Part shown: positions 8,750 through 16,532 of the stretch, piece after piece
How positions within the stretch are numbered: position 1 is the stretch's first letter
Layout of the letters: each line of letters opens with the position of its first letter
Assembly: GCF_010501055.1 (NCBI RefSeq)
Contig: NZ_QVMO01000008.1
Location: 99,513 to 163,512, forward strand
Length of the DNA stretch: 64,000 nucleotides
Direction: 5' to 3'
Source of the DNA: Dysgonomonas sp. 521
Lineage (GTDB): Bacteria > Bacteroidota > Bacteroidia > Bacteroidales > Dysgonomonadaceae
Translations under genes and position numbers: made by a program
Notes under the pieces: model-generated
Told to the model about the DNA's origin: nothing
The model's input: the letters and a program-made list of their open reading frames with translations, nothing else
The model's database searches: none

Positions 8750-9796
8750 ATGAGAAGTATTACCATTATATTTATTTTATTATTAACGGCATTATCGATT
8801 AAAGCACAAACTTCCTCCGAAAAACTGATAAGAGAGGGTGTGAGCCTGCATGATAGGGGGCGTTATAATGATGCGATTAAGTGTTATGAAGAAGCATTGA
8901 AGGTAAACCCCACCTCGATGTCTGCCGTGTATGAGATGTCTTTGTCTTATCTTAAGCTGAAGAATTACGACAGGGCTGTGAGCCTTAGTTCGAAGGTGAT
9001 AAACGCTAATTTTCAGGCCTTGCTGATGGACGCTTACATAGTGAAAGGTACTGCGCAGGCTAATATGGATAAGATGAATGATGCCATTAAAACCTTGAAT
9101 GAGGGAGTGTCGCGTTGTGGCGATGAGTATCTGCTTCATTTCAATCTGGGGCTTTGCTATTTCAACAACAAGGATAACAAGATGGCTGCTTATCATTTGC
9201 GCAAAGCCATCGAGATAGACGCTACCCATTCCAGCGCGTTCCTGCTGTACGCTTATGCACTGAATGATTTGGACCAGTGGGTTCAGAGCTTCTACGCGTT
9301 CCATTTCTTCCTGCTTCTGGAACCCAATACAGGGAGGTCGAAGGATGCTTTCGGCGAAATGTATGATATACTGAATGCTAAACTGGAACAGGGTTCCGTA
9401 AGGCTGGCTCCCGAAGACGGCATTGACAGGAACTGGCTTTATAAAAATATCGAGTTAAAGAAACCGAAGGCTACAGATCCGGCCTCTCAGTATTTCTTTT
9501 TTGTAGAAGCGTCCAAATTGATATTCTTTACTGTGGCCCAGATGCAAAATGATTCGCAGAGCGGTTTGCTATGGTTTTTCTTTGTTCCCACGTATGAGGA
9601 AATATTAGGTTCGGGGCATTTCGATACATATTGCCGTTATGTGAGTGTCGCTTATTTTCCTGAGTCGCTGACATGGTGGAACAAGAATAAGACACAAGTA
9701 GACAATTTTATTGAGTGGTTCGAACATGGTCAGGGAAGTGCTGATGATGAAGCGGATTTCGGGGATGATTCTGATTTGGAGGAAGGCTCGAATTGA
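8750..9796 (+). CDS. Exported tetratricopeptide-repeat protein
   Basis: A 348-residue protein with an N-terminal signal peptide (MRSITIIFILLLTALSIKAQ). Tandem TPR units follow from about residue 23 to 200: the segments LIREGVSLHDRGRYNDAIKC, AVYEMSLSYLKLKNYDRAVS and LLHFNLGLCYFNNKDNKMAA show the TPR spacing. The C-terminal third has no recognised domain and ends in an acidic tail. TPR arrays are scaffolds for protein contacts; the partner is unknown. The gene ends 23 bp before the ECF sigma factor and is probably cotranscribed with it. Confidence 0.85.
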   Translation: MRSITIIFILLLTALSIKAQTSSEKLIREGVSLHDRGRYNDAIKCYEEALKVNPTSMSAVYEMSLSYLKLKNYDRAVSLSSKVINANFQALLMDAYIVKGTAQANMDKMNDAIKTLNEGVSRCGDEYLLHFNLGLCYFNNKDNKMAAYHLRKAIEIDATHSSAFLLYAYALNDLDQWVQSFYAFHFFLLLEPNTGRSKDAFGEMYDILNAKLEQGSVRLAPEDGIDRNWLYKNIELKKPKATDPASQYFFFVEASKLIFFTVAQMQNDSQSGLLWFFFVPTYEEILGSGHFDTYCRYVSVAYFPESLTWWNKNKTQVDNFIEWFEHGQGSADDEADFGDDSDLEEGSN

Positions 9797-9819
9797 AAAC
9801 AGAGTGGAAATTAAAGTAA

Positions 9820-10380
9820 ATGTCACAAGAAGAAGAATACAAAGAGAGCAGGCTGGTAGAGAGGTTACATGATGCCAAAACTCAACAGGCTGCCTTCTCC
9901 GAACTGGTAAAGGAGTACAGCGAACCATTGTACTGGCAGATACGAAAAATCGTATTAAGCCATGACGATTCGAATGATGTTTTGCAAAATACCTTTATAA
10001 AGGTATGGACCAGTATTGATAGTTTCAGGGGAGACTCCAAGCTGTCTACATGGCTGTACCGCATAGCCGTTAACGAGGCTATAACTTTTTTAAACAAGCA
10101 ACGCTCCCAGAATAATATTTCTGTAGACGATGCGGATATGTTCCTGCTGGGTAAGCTGGAGAGCGATGAATACTTTGATGGGGATGAAGCACAGCTGAAA
10201 CTACAGAAAGCGATTTTGACACTCCCCGAAAAACAGCGGATCGTCTTTAATATGAAATATTTTGATGAAATGAAATACGAAGATATGTCGGACATTCTGG
10301 ATACCTCTGTAGGTGCCTTGAAAGCCTCATATCATCACGCCGTAAAAAAAATTGAAGAATTTTTATCAAAAGAGAATTAA
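9820..10380 (+). CDS. RNA polymerase sigma factor, ECF (sigma-70) family
   Basis: A 186-residue ECF sigma factor. Region 2 covers about residues 25-90, with the -10 recognition block DSNDVLQNTFIKVW and the stretch FRGDSKLSTWLYRIAVNEA. Region 4 covers about 125-183 (LPEKQRIVFNMKYFDEMKYED...GALKASYHHAVKKI), containing the helix-turn-helix. It directs polymerase to its regulon, usually under control of a membrane anti-sigma factor. The next gene, 57 bp downstream, encodes a one-helix protein that could play that part. The following Spy/CpxP-like gene suggests an envelope-stress regulon. Confidence 0.95.
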   Translation: MSQEEEYKESRLVERLHDAKTQQAAFSELVKEYSEPLYWQIRKIVLSHDDSNDVLQNTFIKVWTSIDSFRGDSKLSTWLYRIAVNEAITFLNKQRSQNNISVDDADMFLLGKLESDEYFDGDEAQLKLQKAILTLPEKQRIVFNMKYFDEMKYEDMSDILDTSVGALKASYHHAVKKIEEFLSKEN

Positions 10381-10437
10381 ACCTTTTATCTAATTTATAG
10401 TCTATATTACAGATAGTGATTCAAAAACTAATCGATC

Positions 10438-10803
10438 ATGTTGAATAATATTGATAAAAAGAAGACCCCATTTAAAGTTCCCGAAAATTATTTCGAAAAC
10501 TTTAATAGTCGTATAATGGAGCAACTTCCTGTAAAAGAGGAAAATAAAGCGAAGATTGTTCCGTTGTGGAAAAAAGTATTACCATGGACAGCAGTAGCTG
10601 CCGCATTATTTGGTGTCATGTTTTCTGTTGGTCTGTTTGATACAACTGAAGTTAATGCAGATAAAGTTCTTGCCGAACAAAAAAGTGATAAGATAGAATC
10701 AGTAGGCACATACAGTGAGGCTGACGAGGAAGAAGATTATTACTTGTTTATACAGGATGAGGTAAGAAAATCTCAATTTAAGGAAATGTTCAATAATTAT
10801 TAA
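10438..10803 (+). CDS. Single-helix membrane protein, candidate anti-sigma factor
   Basis: A 121-residue protein. A soluble N-terminal segment (about 1-45, containing PFKVPENYFENFNSRIM) is followed by one transmembrane helix (about residues 48-65, VLPWTAVAAALFGVMFSVGL) and an acidic C-terminal part. The PENYFENF motif and single helix are common in proteins encoded just downstream of Bacteroidota ECF sigma factors. No ZAS zinc motif is present. The anti-sigma role is inferred from position and topology only. Confidence 0.7.
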   Translation: MLNNIDKKKTPFKVPENYFENFNSRIMEQLPVKEENKAKIVPLWKKVLPWTAVAAALFGVMFSVGLFDTTEVNADKVLAEQKSDKIESVGTYSEADEEEDYYLFIQDEVRKSQFKEMFNNY

Positions 10804-10819
10804 ATAAAGGGGATTTGAT

Positions 10820-11290
10820 ATGAAAATAAAAAATATCCTGATTCTGTTATTATTACTCTGTTTTACTTTTTCGTTGGCAGCTCAGGATAGACAAAGGAGA
10901 GGGCGGTTTGATATTGACGCGTTTATTCAGAAAAAGTCCGAATATCTGAAAAAAGAACTGAACCTGACAGATGCCGAAGCAAAAGCTTTCTTTCCCTTAG
11001 AAGCCGAGTTCTCGAAAAAGAAGTTTGAAGTAAACCGCGATGCCCGCAGGGAAACTCGCGAACTGAAAAAGAAACAAAACAAGACGGATGCCGACTATAA
11101 ACGCATCGTACAACTCGATCTTCAATCGGAACAAAAAGAATCGGAATTGCAGATAGAATACTTTAGAAAGTTTGCGGCCGTGTTACCGGCAGAAAAACTG
11201 GAAAAATACAGGGCAGCCGATATTAAGTTCAAGGAAGACGCATTGAAGCGCCACCGGGAAAAGCATCATCCGGGAGAAAAGTTCGATTGA
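10820..11290 (+). CDS. Spy/CpxP-like periplasmic protein
   Basis: A 156-residue protein with a signal peptide ending LAAQ (about residue 22) and a highly charged, all-helical body. It contains ELNLTDAEAKAFFPLEAEF (about 48-66), resembling the LTxxQ/LTxxE motif of Spy/CpxP-type periplasmic chaperones and sensors. It closes the ECF sigma operon, 16 bp after the membrane protein gene. The combination sigma, membrane protein, Spy-like protein is frequent in Bacteroidota and points to envelope-stress sensing, although the signal is unknown. Confidence 0.75.
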   Translation: MKIKNILILLLLLCFTFSLAAQDRQRRGRFDIDAFIQKKSEYLKKELNLTDAEAKAFFPLEAEFSKKKFEVNRDARRETRELKKKQNKTDADYKRIVQLDLQSEQKESELQIEYFRKFAAVLPAEKLEKYRAADIKFKEDALKRHREKHHPGEKFD

Positions 11291-11314
11291 AATCGAAAAA
11301 ATAATGACATAAAG

Positions 11315-11345
11315 TTTGATTTATTGTAAATAATATATACTTTTG
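11315..11345 (+). promoter_or_regulatory. Promoter of the histidine operon
   Basis: TTTG (11315-11318), a 19-bp spacer and TACTTTTG (11338-11345) match the Bacteroidota consensus TTTG-N19-21-TAnnTTTG exactly. The start should lie near 11352, about 14 nt before the leader peptide ATG. Confidence 0.8.
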
Positions 11346-11365
11346 TTTTTGGAAAAAGTAAAATT

Positions 11366-11407
11366 ATGAACAATAAACTACATCATCATCATTTGTTGCT
11401 GCCATAA
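11366..11407 (+). CDS. Histidine operon leader peptide (13 residues, four consecutive His)
   Basis: The ORF encodes M-N-N-K-L-H-H-H-H-L-L-L-P then TAA. Four consecutive His codons (11381-11392) are the hallmark of a his attenuator leader. When charged tRNA-His is scarce a ribosome would stall on these codons. The peptide itself is not expected to have a function. It sits between the promoter at 11315-11345 and the terminator at 11452-11481, about 390 bp before hisG. It is too short for ordinary gene finding. Confidence 0.92.
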   Translation: MNNKLHHHHLLLP

Positions 11408-11481
11408 GGTAAGTAATTATATTGATGTGGTGTCTGCAAAAATATAACGAGGAGCTTACCTGACAGGTAGGCTCTTTTTTT
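11408..11481 (+). promoter_or_regulatory. Transcription attenuator of the histidine operon
   Basis: The terminator stem pairs GAGCTTACC (11452-11460) with GGTAGGCTC (11466-11474) and is followed by seven Ts. The 5' arm of this stem contains CTTACC (11455-11460). That arm is exactly complementary to GGTAAG at 11408-11413, which starts right after the leader stop codon. The two pairings exclude each other. A ribosome that finishes the peptide covers GGTAAG, so the terminator forms; a ribosome stalled on the His codons leaves GGTAAG free, so the antiterminator forms and hisG is read. The element at 11499 lies downstream of this switch. Confidence 0.9.
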
Positions 11482-11498
11482 GTTCATACACCACCCGG

Positions 11499-11690
11499 CC
11501 TCCCCTTTGGGCAGAGTTGTTAAGTTCTGATTTAATTGCCTCCACTTTCAAGTGGAGGAATATGTTTTAGAATCAGGGAATGGCTTTAGCCGAACCTTTT
11601 TGACTAAAGTCTTTCCTTAGAAGCCTTTTATCTACGCCTTGAAAGGCGTGGCAATATAAGAACTTAACAGCCCTGCCCTAAAGGGAGGAG
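11499..11690. mobile_element. Palindromic MITE-like element inside the his leader
   Basis: Imperfect inverted ends pair GGGCAGAGTTGTTAAGTTCT (about 11509-11528) with AGAACTTAACAGCCCTGCCC (about 11659-11678), and CCTCCCCTTT with AAAGGGAGG outside them. The inside carries smaller hairpins such as CCTCCACTTTCAAGTGGAGG and GCCTTGAAAGGC. No ORF. It separates the attenuator from hisG. The remaining bases to 11793 include a nested hairpin (ATTCTA...AGAGGTTTCCTCT...TAGAAT at about 11695-11727) and AT-rich sequence. Confidence 0.75.
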
Positions 11691-11793
11691 AAAGATTCTA
11701 TTCAGAGGTTTCCTCTATTTGTTAGAATAGGGGTATATAAACAAATTTTAAATTCATAACTTACTCATAACTTATTAATTATAACGAACAATC

Positions 11794-12648
11794 ATGGTAT
11801 TAAGAATCGCAGTCCAGTCGAAAGGCCGGTTATTTGAAGAAACAATGGAGCTTCTGCAGGAAGCAGGTATAAAATTGAACAACATCAAGCGCACATTGCT
11901 TATTCCGGCAAAAGATTTTCCTGTCGAGATACTCTTTCTGCGCGACGATGATATCCCGCAGGCTGTGGCAACGGGCGTTGCCGATGTAGGAGTCGTAGGA
12001 GAGAATGAGTATATGGAAAAAGACGAGGCCGCCGATATCGTTAAACGTCTTGGTTTCAGTAAGTGCCGGTTGTCCCTTGCTATCCCTAAAGATGAGGATT
12101 ATAAAGGCATACAATGGTTCGAAGGTAAAAAGATTGCTACTTCATACCCGCATATATTAAATAAATATATGGAAAAGCAGGGCATAAAGGCGGAGATCCA
12201 TATCATAACCGGTTCTGTGGAAATCTCGCCGAGCATAGGTCTTGCCGACGCCATATTCGATATTGTAAGTTCCGGCGGTACACTGGTGAGCAACCGCCTG
12301 AAAGAGGTAGAAGTGGTAATGCAATCGGAAGCTTTGCTAATAGCAACAAAGAATTTGCCGCAGGAGAAAAAAGATATATTGGACGAACTGATATTCCGGA
12401 TTGAGGCTGTTCAGAGCGCCGAAGGCAAAAAATATGTACTTTTGAATGCGCCCGAAGATAAACTTGACGAAATATTTGATATCTTGCCGGGTATGCGTAG
12501 CCCTACCGTGACACCATTGGCCACAGAAGGCTGGTGTTCGGTACAGTCGGTAATCGAAGATAAGCGTTTCTGGGAAGTGATCACCCGGCTGAAAGCCTCT
12601 GGTGCAGAGGGAATTATTGTATTACCTATAGAAAAAATGATTTTATGA
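11794..12648 (+). CDS. hisG: ATP phosphoribosyltransferase HisG, long form
   Basis: First enzyme of histidine biosynthesis, joining ATP and PRPP, and the usual target of feedback inhibition by histidine. The 284 residues match the long hexameric form. The catalytic domain opens MVLRIAVQSKGRLFE and contains the PRPP-binding stretch IFDIVSSGGTLVSNRL at about residues 153-168. The C-terminal ACT-like regulatory domain (about 210-284) includes LPGMRSPTVTPL. No HisZ partner is therefore needed. It is the first structural gene behind the attenuator and overlaps the next gene by 4 bp (ATGA). Confidence 0.97.
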   Translation: MVLRIAVQSKGRLFEETMELLQEAGIKLNNIKRTLLIPAKDFPVEILFLRDDDIPQAVATGVADVGVVGENEYMEKDEAADIVKRLGFSKCRLSLAIPKDEDYKGIQWFEGKKIATSYPHILNKYMEKQGIKAEIHIITGSVEISPSIGLADAIFDIVSSGGTLVSNRLKEVEVVMQSEALLIATKNLPQEKKDILDELIFRIEAVQSAEGKKYVLLNAPEDKLDEIFDILPGMRSPTVTPLATEGWCSVQSVIEDKRFWEVITRLKASGAEGIIVLPIEKMIL

Positions 12649-13172
12649 TACAGGTTTCGGACGATATTTCATTATATCCCTTGTCGGTAGATGATATTTT
12701 CAGGATATTCAACACATTGGATCGTGAGCGGGAATATATGCGCGAATGGCTGCCCTTTGTAGATGCCACCAAAGATGTGGAAGATACAGGTAACTATGTG
12801 AGACATGTATTGGAGACAGAAGATGAGCAGTTTACAATATATTATAAAGAGCAATTCGTAGGATTAATCGGTTTTAAAGAGACAGATAAGGATAATAAGA
12901 AAATAGAAATTGGCTACTGGCTCTCGCAATATGCGCAGGGAAAGGGTATTATGACCCGGTCGGTTTCGAAACTCGTCGACTATGCTTTTTCTGAATTGGG
13001 TATGAACCGCATTCAAATAAAAGTGGCGGTAGATAATCAAAAAAGCCGCCGCATTCCCGAAAAACTGGGCTTTAGGGAGGAAGGTATAGAACGTGACGGC
13101 GAACTGTTGGTAGATAATGTGTTTACAGATATTGTAGTGTATAGCCTCTTGAGGAGAGAATATAAAATTTAA
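12645..13172 (+). CDS. GNAT N-acetyltransferase, RimL-like
   Basis: A 175-residue GCN5-related acetyltransferase that would transfer acetyl from acetyl-CoA to an amine, possibly a protein N-terminus. Motif A is the GYWLSQYAQGKGIMTRSV region (about residues 89-106). NQKSRRIPEKLGFREEG (about 129-145) is the typical motif B region of the RimJ/RimL group. It overlaps hisG by ATGA, so it is translationally coupled to the his operon although it has no known role in histidine synthesis. The substrate is unknown. Confidence 0.85.
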   Translation: MIQVSDDISLYPLSVDDIFRIFNTLDREREYMREWLPFVDATKDVEDTGNYVRHVLETEDEQFTIYYKEQFVGLIGFKETDKDNKKIEIGYWLSQYAQGKGIMTRSVSKLVDYAFSELGMNRIQIKVAVDNQKSRRIPEKLGFREEGIERDGELLVDNVFTDIVVYSLLRREYKI

Positions 13173-13177
13173 TTTAT

Positions 13178-13230
13178 TTCAAGATTTCAGGTTTCAAAAT
13201 TATTAATCTTGAAACCTGAAATCTTGAAAT
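13178..13230. repeat. Perfect 21-bp inverted repeat between the GNAT gene and hisD
   Basis: Arm 13178-13198 contains CAAGATTTCAGGTTTCAA and arm 13210-13230 is its exact complement, with an 11-nt loop. It ends 16 bp before the hisD ATG. In mRNA it forms a very stable hairpin without a T run, so it is more likely a processing or stability element than a terminator. Confidence 0.8.
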
Positions 13231-13246
13231 CTTGAAATTAATAAAT

Positions 13247-14530
13247 ATGCAAATAATAAAATACCCCACCCGTTCGGAGTGGTCGAAAATACTGGCTCGT
13301 CCTGTCTTCGATACATCATCACTAAACAATACGGTGAGTGCTGTATTGAATGATATAAAAGAAAGAGGTGATGATGCTGTATTCGAATACGAAGAAAAAT
13401 TCGATAAGGTAAAGCTATCCTCTTTGGTTGTCTCCGAAGAAGAAATTAATAATGCCGAAAACCTCGTTTCGGATGAGTTGAAAGCAGCCATTCGTAAGGC
13501 AAAGGATAATATCGAAATATTCCACCGCAGCCAGCTATTCGAGACAAAGAAGGTGGAGACAACACCGGGCGTTACCTGCTGGCAAAAGGCTGTAGGTATC
13601 GAAAAGGTTGGCTTGTATATTCCGGGAGGAACGGCTCCGTTATTCTCTACAGTGCTGATGCTTGCCATTCCGGCAAAGATAGCAGGCTGTAAGGAGATTA
13701 TTCTATGTTCGCCTCCTGATAAGGAAGGCAAGATTCATCCTGCAATTTTATTTGCAGCAAAGGAAGCCGGAGTAGATAAGATATTCAAGGCAGGAGGAAT
13801 ACAAGCTATTGGCGCTATGGCATATGGTACGGAAACAGTACCGAAGGTTTATAAAATATTTGGCCCGGGCAACCAGTATGTGATGGCAGCTAAACAGCTT
13901 GTCAGTCTGCGCGATGTAGCCATAGATATGCCGGCAGGCCCATCGGAAGTACAGGTCATAGCAGACGAAACTTCCATTCCGGCGTTTGTGGCGGCAGACT
14001 TATTATCACAGGCTGAGCATGGGGCAGATAGTCAGGTTGTTTTAACCTCTACGAGCGAGCCATTCATCTCGGAAGTTTTGCATGAAATAGAACGGCAATT
14101 GTTTGAACTCCCACGTCGCGAGATTGCCGAAAAAGCATTGCAAAACAGTAAGTTGATTCTCCTGAAAGACAATCGGGAGGTTATAGATATGACAAATGAG
14201 TATGCACCCGAGCATCTGATTATCGAAACTGCCGGCTATATGGATATTGCTGACGAGATTGTGAATGCAGGTTCGGTCTTTCTGGGGAATTATACACCCG
14301 AAAGCGCTGGCGATTATGCCTCCGGCACTAATCATACATTGCCGACCAATGGCTATGCAAAGGCCTATAGCGGTGTCAACCTGGATAGTTTTGTCAAGAA
14401 AATTACTTTCCAGAAGATTACCAAAGACGGAATCCGGAATCTGGGAAGAACAATTGAAGTAATGGCCGAAAATGAAGAATTATTCGCACATAAGAATGCA
14501 GTAACATTACGATTGATGGAGAAAAAATGA
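13247..14530 (+). CDS. hisD: Histidinol dehydrogenase HisD
   Basis: Zn- and NAD-dependent enzyme of the last two steps of histidine synthesis (histidinol to histidine). 427 residues is the usual size. Motifs seen: the nucleotide-binding region VGLYIPGGTAPLFSTVLMLAIPA, then IFGPGNQYVMAAKQLV and IDMPAGPSEVQVIAD. The catalytic and zinc region reads LLSQAEHGADSQVVL and NEYAPEHLII, and the C-terminal stretch SAGDYASGTNHTLPT follows. I chose ATG 13247 because an in-frame ATG at 13232 falls next to the hairpin and adds five residues absent from the family. It overlaps the next GNAT gene by 4 bp. Confidence 0.96.
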   Translation: MQIIKYPTRSEWSKILARPVFDTSSLNNTVSAVLNDIKERGDDAVFEYEEKFDKVKLSSLVVSEEEINNAENLVSDELKAAIRKAKDNIEIFHRSQLFETKKVETTPGVTCWQKAVGIEKVGLYIPGGTAPLFSTVLMLAIPAKIAGCKEIILCSPPDKEGKIHPAILFAAKEAGVDKIFKAGGIQAIGAMAYGTETVPKVYKIFGPGNQYVMAAKQLVSLRDVAIDMPAGPSEVQVIADETSIPAFVAADLLSQAEHGADSQVVLTSTSEPFISEVLHEIERQLFELPRREIAEKALQNSKLILLKDNREVIDMTNEYAPEHLIIETAGYMDIADEIVNAGSVFLGNYTPESAGDYASGTNHTLPTNGYAKAYSGVNLDSFVKKITFQKITKDGIRNLGRTIEVMAENEELFAHKNAVTLRLMEKK

Positions 14531-14979
14531 TACTTTCGGTATTAATAGAATATAAGAGTGAACCATACAATGAGATGGTTGCACTACGGGATAAAGTCTT
14601 GCGGAAACCTCTTGGCTTGTCATTTACAGAGCACGATTTGGCAAAAGATGCGAACGATATTCTGTTGGGATTGTCTATACCCCGTCCTCGCAGGATTGGC
14701 GCTTGTTGTATCCTTACCCGAATTGATAAGGATGTTGTGAAACTTAGGCAAATGGCTGTGGATGATAGCCTTCGGGGAACAGGGATAGGTGCATTCATGC
14801 TATCTTTTGCCGAGTCTGTGGCAATTAAAGAAGGATTCGGTAAGATTACGCTTCATGCCCGAAAAATAGCAGCAGGCTTTTATTTGAAATACAATTATAA
14901 TATAGTAGGAGAGGAGTTTATCGAAGTTGGTATTCCTCATCTGAGAATGGAGAAAAATCTTACTCCCGCTAATCTCTAA
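14527..14979 (+). CDS. GNAT N-acetyltransferase
   Basis: A 150-residue GNAT protein of the small YitI/ElaA-like type. The acetyl-CoA loop is visible as LRQMAVDDSLRGTGIGAFM (about residues 77-95), with R/Q-x-x-G-x-G/A replaced by RGTGIG. The C-terminal strand contains ITLHARKIAAGFYLKYNYN. It is coupled to hisD by an ATGA overlap. The substrate is unknown. The stop codon is the first unit of an 8-bp tandem repeat. Confidence 0.85.
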   Translation: MILSVLIEYKSEPYNEMVALRDKVLRKPLGLSFTEHDLAKDANDILLGLSIPRPRRIGACCILTRIDKDVVKLRQMAVDDSLRGTGIGAFMLSFAESVAIKEGFGKITLHARKIAAGFYLKYNYNIVGEEFIEVGIPHLRMEKNLTPANL

Positions 14980-15027
14980 ATCTCTAAATCTTTAAATCTT
15001 TAAATCTTTAAATCTTTGAATCTTTAA
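14972..15027. repeat. 8-bp tandem repeat (ATCTYTAA), seven units
   Basis: Seven consecutive near-identical octamers (ATCTCTAA twice, then ATCTTTAA with one ATCTTTGA) fill the spacer between the second GNAT gene and the cupin gene. The first unit supplies the GNAT stop codon. Such a simple repeat can vary in copy number by slippage and would change the intergenic distance. Confidence 0.9.
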
Positions 15028-15037
15028 ATATAAAATA

Positions 15038-15487
15038 ATGGAAAACGAAAAAAAGCAGGTATTAGAAACAGTCTCAAAGTACATTGACATCACACTCACC
15101 CCTTTCGCCAAACCGCAACGGACAGTGATAGACATAGAAAAGCGTGACCCGATGTATGACGGCAACGGTGTAGTATATATGCTTTCCATCTTCGAAAAAG
15201 GGGAGTTGGTAAACAACCGTATCGGTACCTATATGGTTTTGCTGAACAAAGGCGACCAGGCAGGATTTCACGAACATGGCAGCAAAAAAGAACAGGAACT
15301 TTATGTTCTGGTACATGGCGAAGGCGAATATATCGAACGCGATGGACCGGATAAAATTACCCGGAAGTTTAACCTGAAAAAAGGGAATGTGACTGCTATA
15401 CAGGGAGATAATAATTATCATTCGATAATTAACACAAGTGACGAACCGTTGATAATATTTGTGGTAACTACCTATCAACCAAACTGA
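15038..15487 (+). CDS. Cupin-domain protein
   Basis: A 149-residue single-domain cupin. The first cupin motif lies around GDQAGFHEHGSKKEQELYVLVHGEGEY (residues about 77-103; H84, H86 and E91 are plausible metal ligands). The second lies around GNVTAIQGDNNYHSIINTSDEPL (about 118-140, with H130). It probably binds a metal and a small ligand; the reaction cannot be told. It is located inside the his operon, 6 bp before hisC, so it is transcribed with it. Confidence 0.8.
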   Translation: MENEKKQVLETVSKYIDITLTPFAKPQRTVIDIEKRDPMYDGNGVVYMLSIFEKGELVNNRIGTYMVLLNKGDQAGFHEHGSKKEQELYVLVHGEGEYIERDGPDKITRKFNLKKGNVTAIQGDNNYHSIINTSDEPLIIFVVTTYQPN

Positions 15488-15493
15488 AGAACA

Positions 15494-16522
15494 ATGAACT
15501 TAGAGCAACTCGTACGTGCAAACGTTTGGAATATGAAACCCTACTCATCGGCCAGGGATGAGTTTAAGGGAGACGCTTCAGTCTTTTTGGATGCAAATGA
15601 AAACCCGCTGAATGATAAATACAATCGTTATCCCGACCCCTTGCAGTGGGCTCTGAAAGAGAAGATAGGCAAGGTGAAAGGCGTATCGCCGGAGCATATT
15701 TTTCTCGGAAATGGCAGTGATGAACCTATCGACCTTGTCATCCGGGTTTTTTGCGAACCCCGTAAAGATAATATTGTAGCTATCGACCCTACATACGGGA
15801 TGTATCAGGTATGTGCCGATGTGAATGATATAGAATACCGTAAAGTTTTGCTAAAAGAAAACTTTGACCTCGATGCCGCAAAGCTTTTGGAGAAGGTGGA
15901 TAGCAATACAAAGCTGATATTTCTATGTTCGCCGAATAATCCAACAGGGAATCTGCTGAACAGGAAAGAGATAGAAAAGATACTGGACTCTTTTGCCGGT
16001 ATTGTTATTGTCGATGAAGCCTATATTGATTTTGCCTCCGAAGACTCATGGCTCAGCGAACTGGATAAATACCCTAATCTTGTTGTTTTACAGACATTTT
16101 CCAAAGCCTGGGGATTAGCTGCCGTACGTTTGGGTATGGCTTTTTCTTCCCCCGAAATCATCAGGCTTTTCAATAAAGTGAAGTACCCATACAATGTAAA
16201 TATTCTGACTCAGAATTTTGTCAGCGAAGAACTGGATAAACTGGAATTGAGGAAAGAATGGATTTCCACACTGTTGAAAGGGCGTGACTACCTGAAAAAT
16301 GAATTACCAAAGCTGTCTTTTGTAGAAAAAATATACCCTACAGATGCCAATTTTCTGCTGGTGAAAGTAGGTGATGCCAACGGACTATACAAACAATTGG
16401 CAGACAAAGGGGTAATTGTGCGCAACCGCAATTCGGTATCGCTTTGTGCTGGTTGTCTGCGTATCACAGTGGGCACAGACGAAGAGAATAGGATATTGAT
16501 AGATACATTACAGTCTCTTTAG
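15494..16522 (+). CDS. hisC: Histidinol-phosphate aminotransferase HisC
   Basis: PLP enzyme converting imidazole acetol phosphate and glutamate to histidinol phosphate and 2-oxoglutarate. 342 residues is normal. Motifs: NENP near residue 36, [13 protein letters not shown] (about 73-85), [11 protein letters not shown] (about 144-154) and VDEAYIDF (about 172-179). The PLP lysine is in [15 protein letters not shown] (K about 205), and CLRITVGT lies near the C-terminus. It is third of the recognisable his enzymes in the operon, 6 bp after the cupin gene. Confidence 0.96.
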   Translation: MNLEQLVRANVWNMKPYSSARDEFKGDASVFLDANENPLNDKYNRYPDPLQWALKEKIGKVKGVSPEHIFLGNGSDEPIDLVIRVFCEPRKDNIVAIDPTYGMYQVCADVNDIEYRKVLLKENFDLDAAKLLEKVDSNTKLIFLCSPNNPTGNLLNRKEIEKILDSFAGIVIVDEAYIDFASEDSWLSELDKYPNLVVLQTFSKAWGLAAVRLGMAFSSPEIIRLFNKVKYPYNVNILTQNFVSEELDKLELRKEWISTLLKGRDYLKNELPKLSFVEKIYPTDANFLLVKVGDANGLYKQLADKGVIVRNRNSVSLCAGCLRITVGTDEENRILIDTLQSL

Positions 16523-16532
16523 TTACAAAAAG

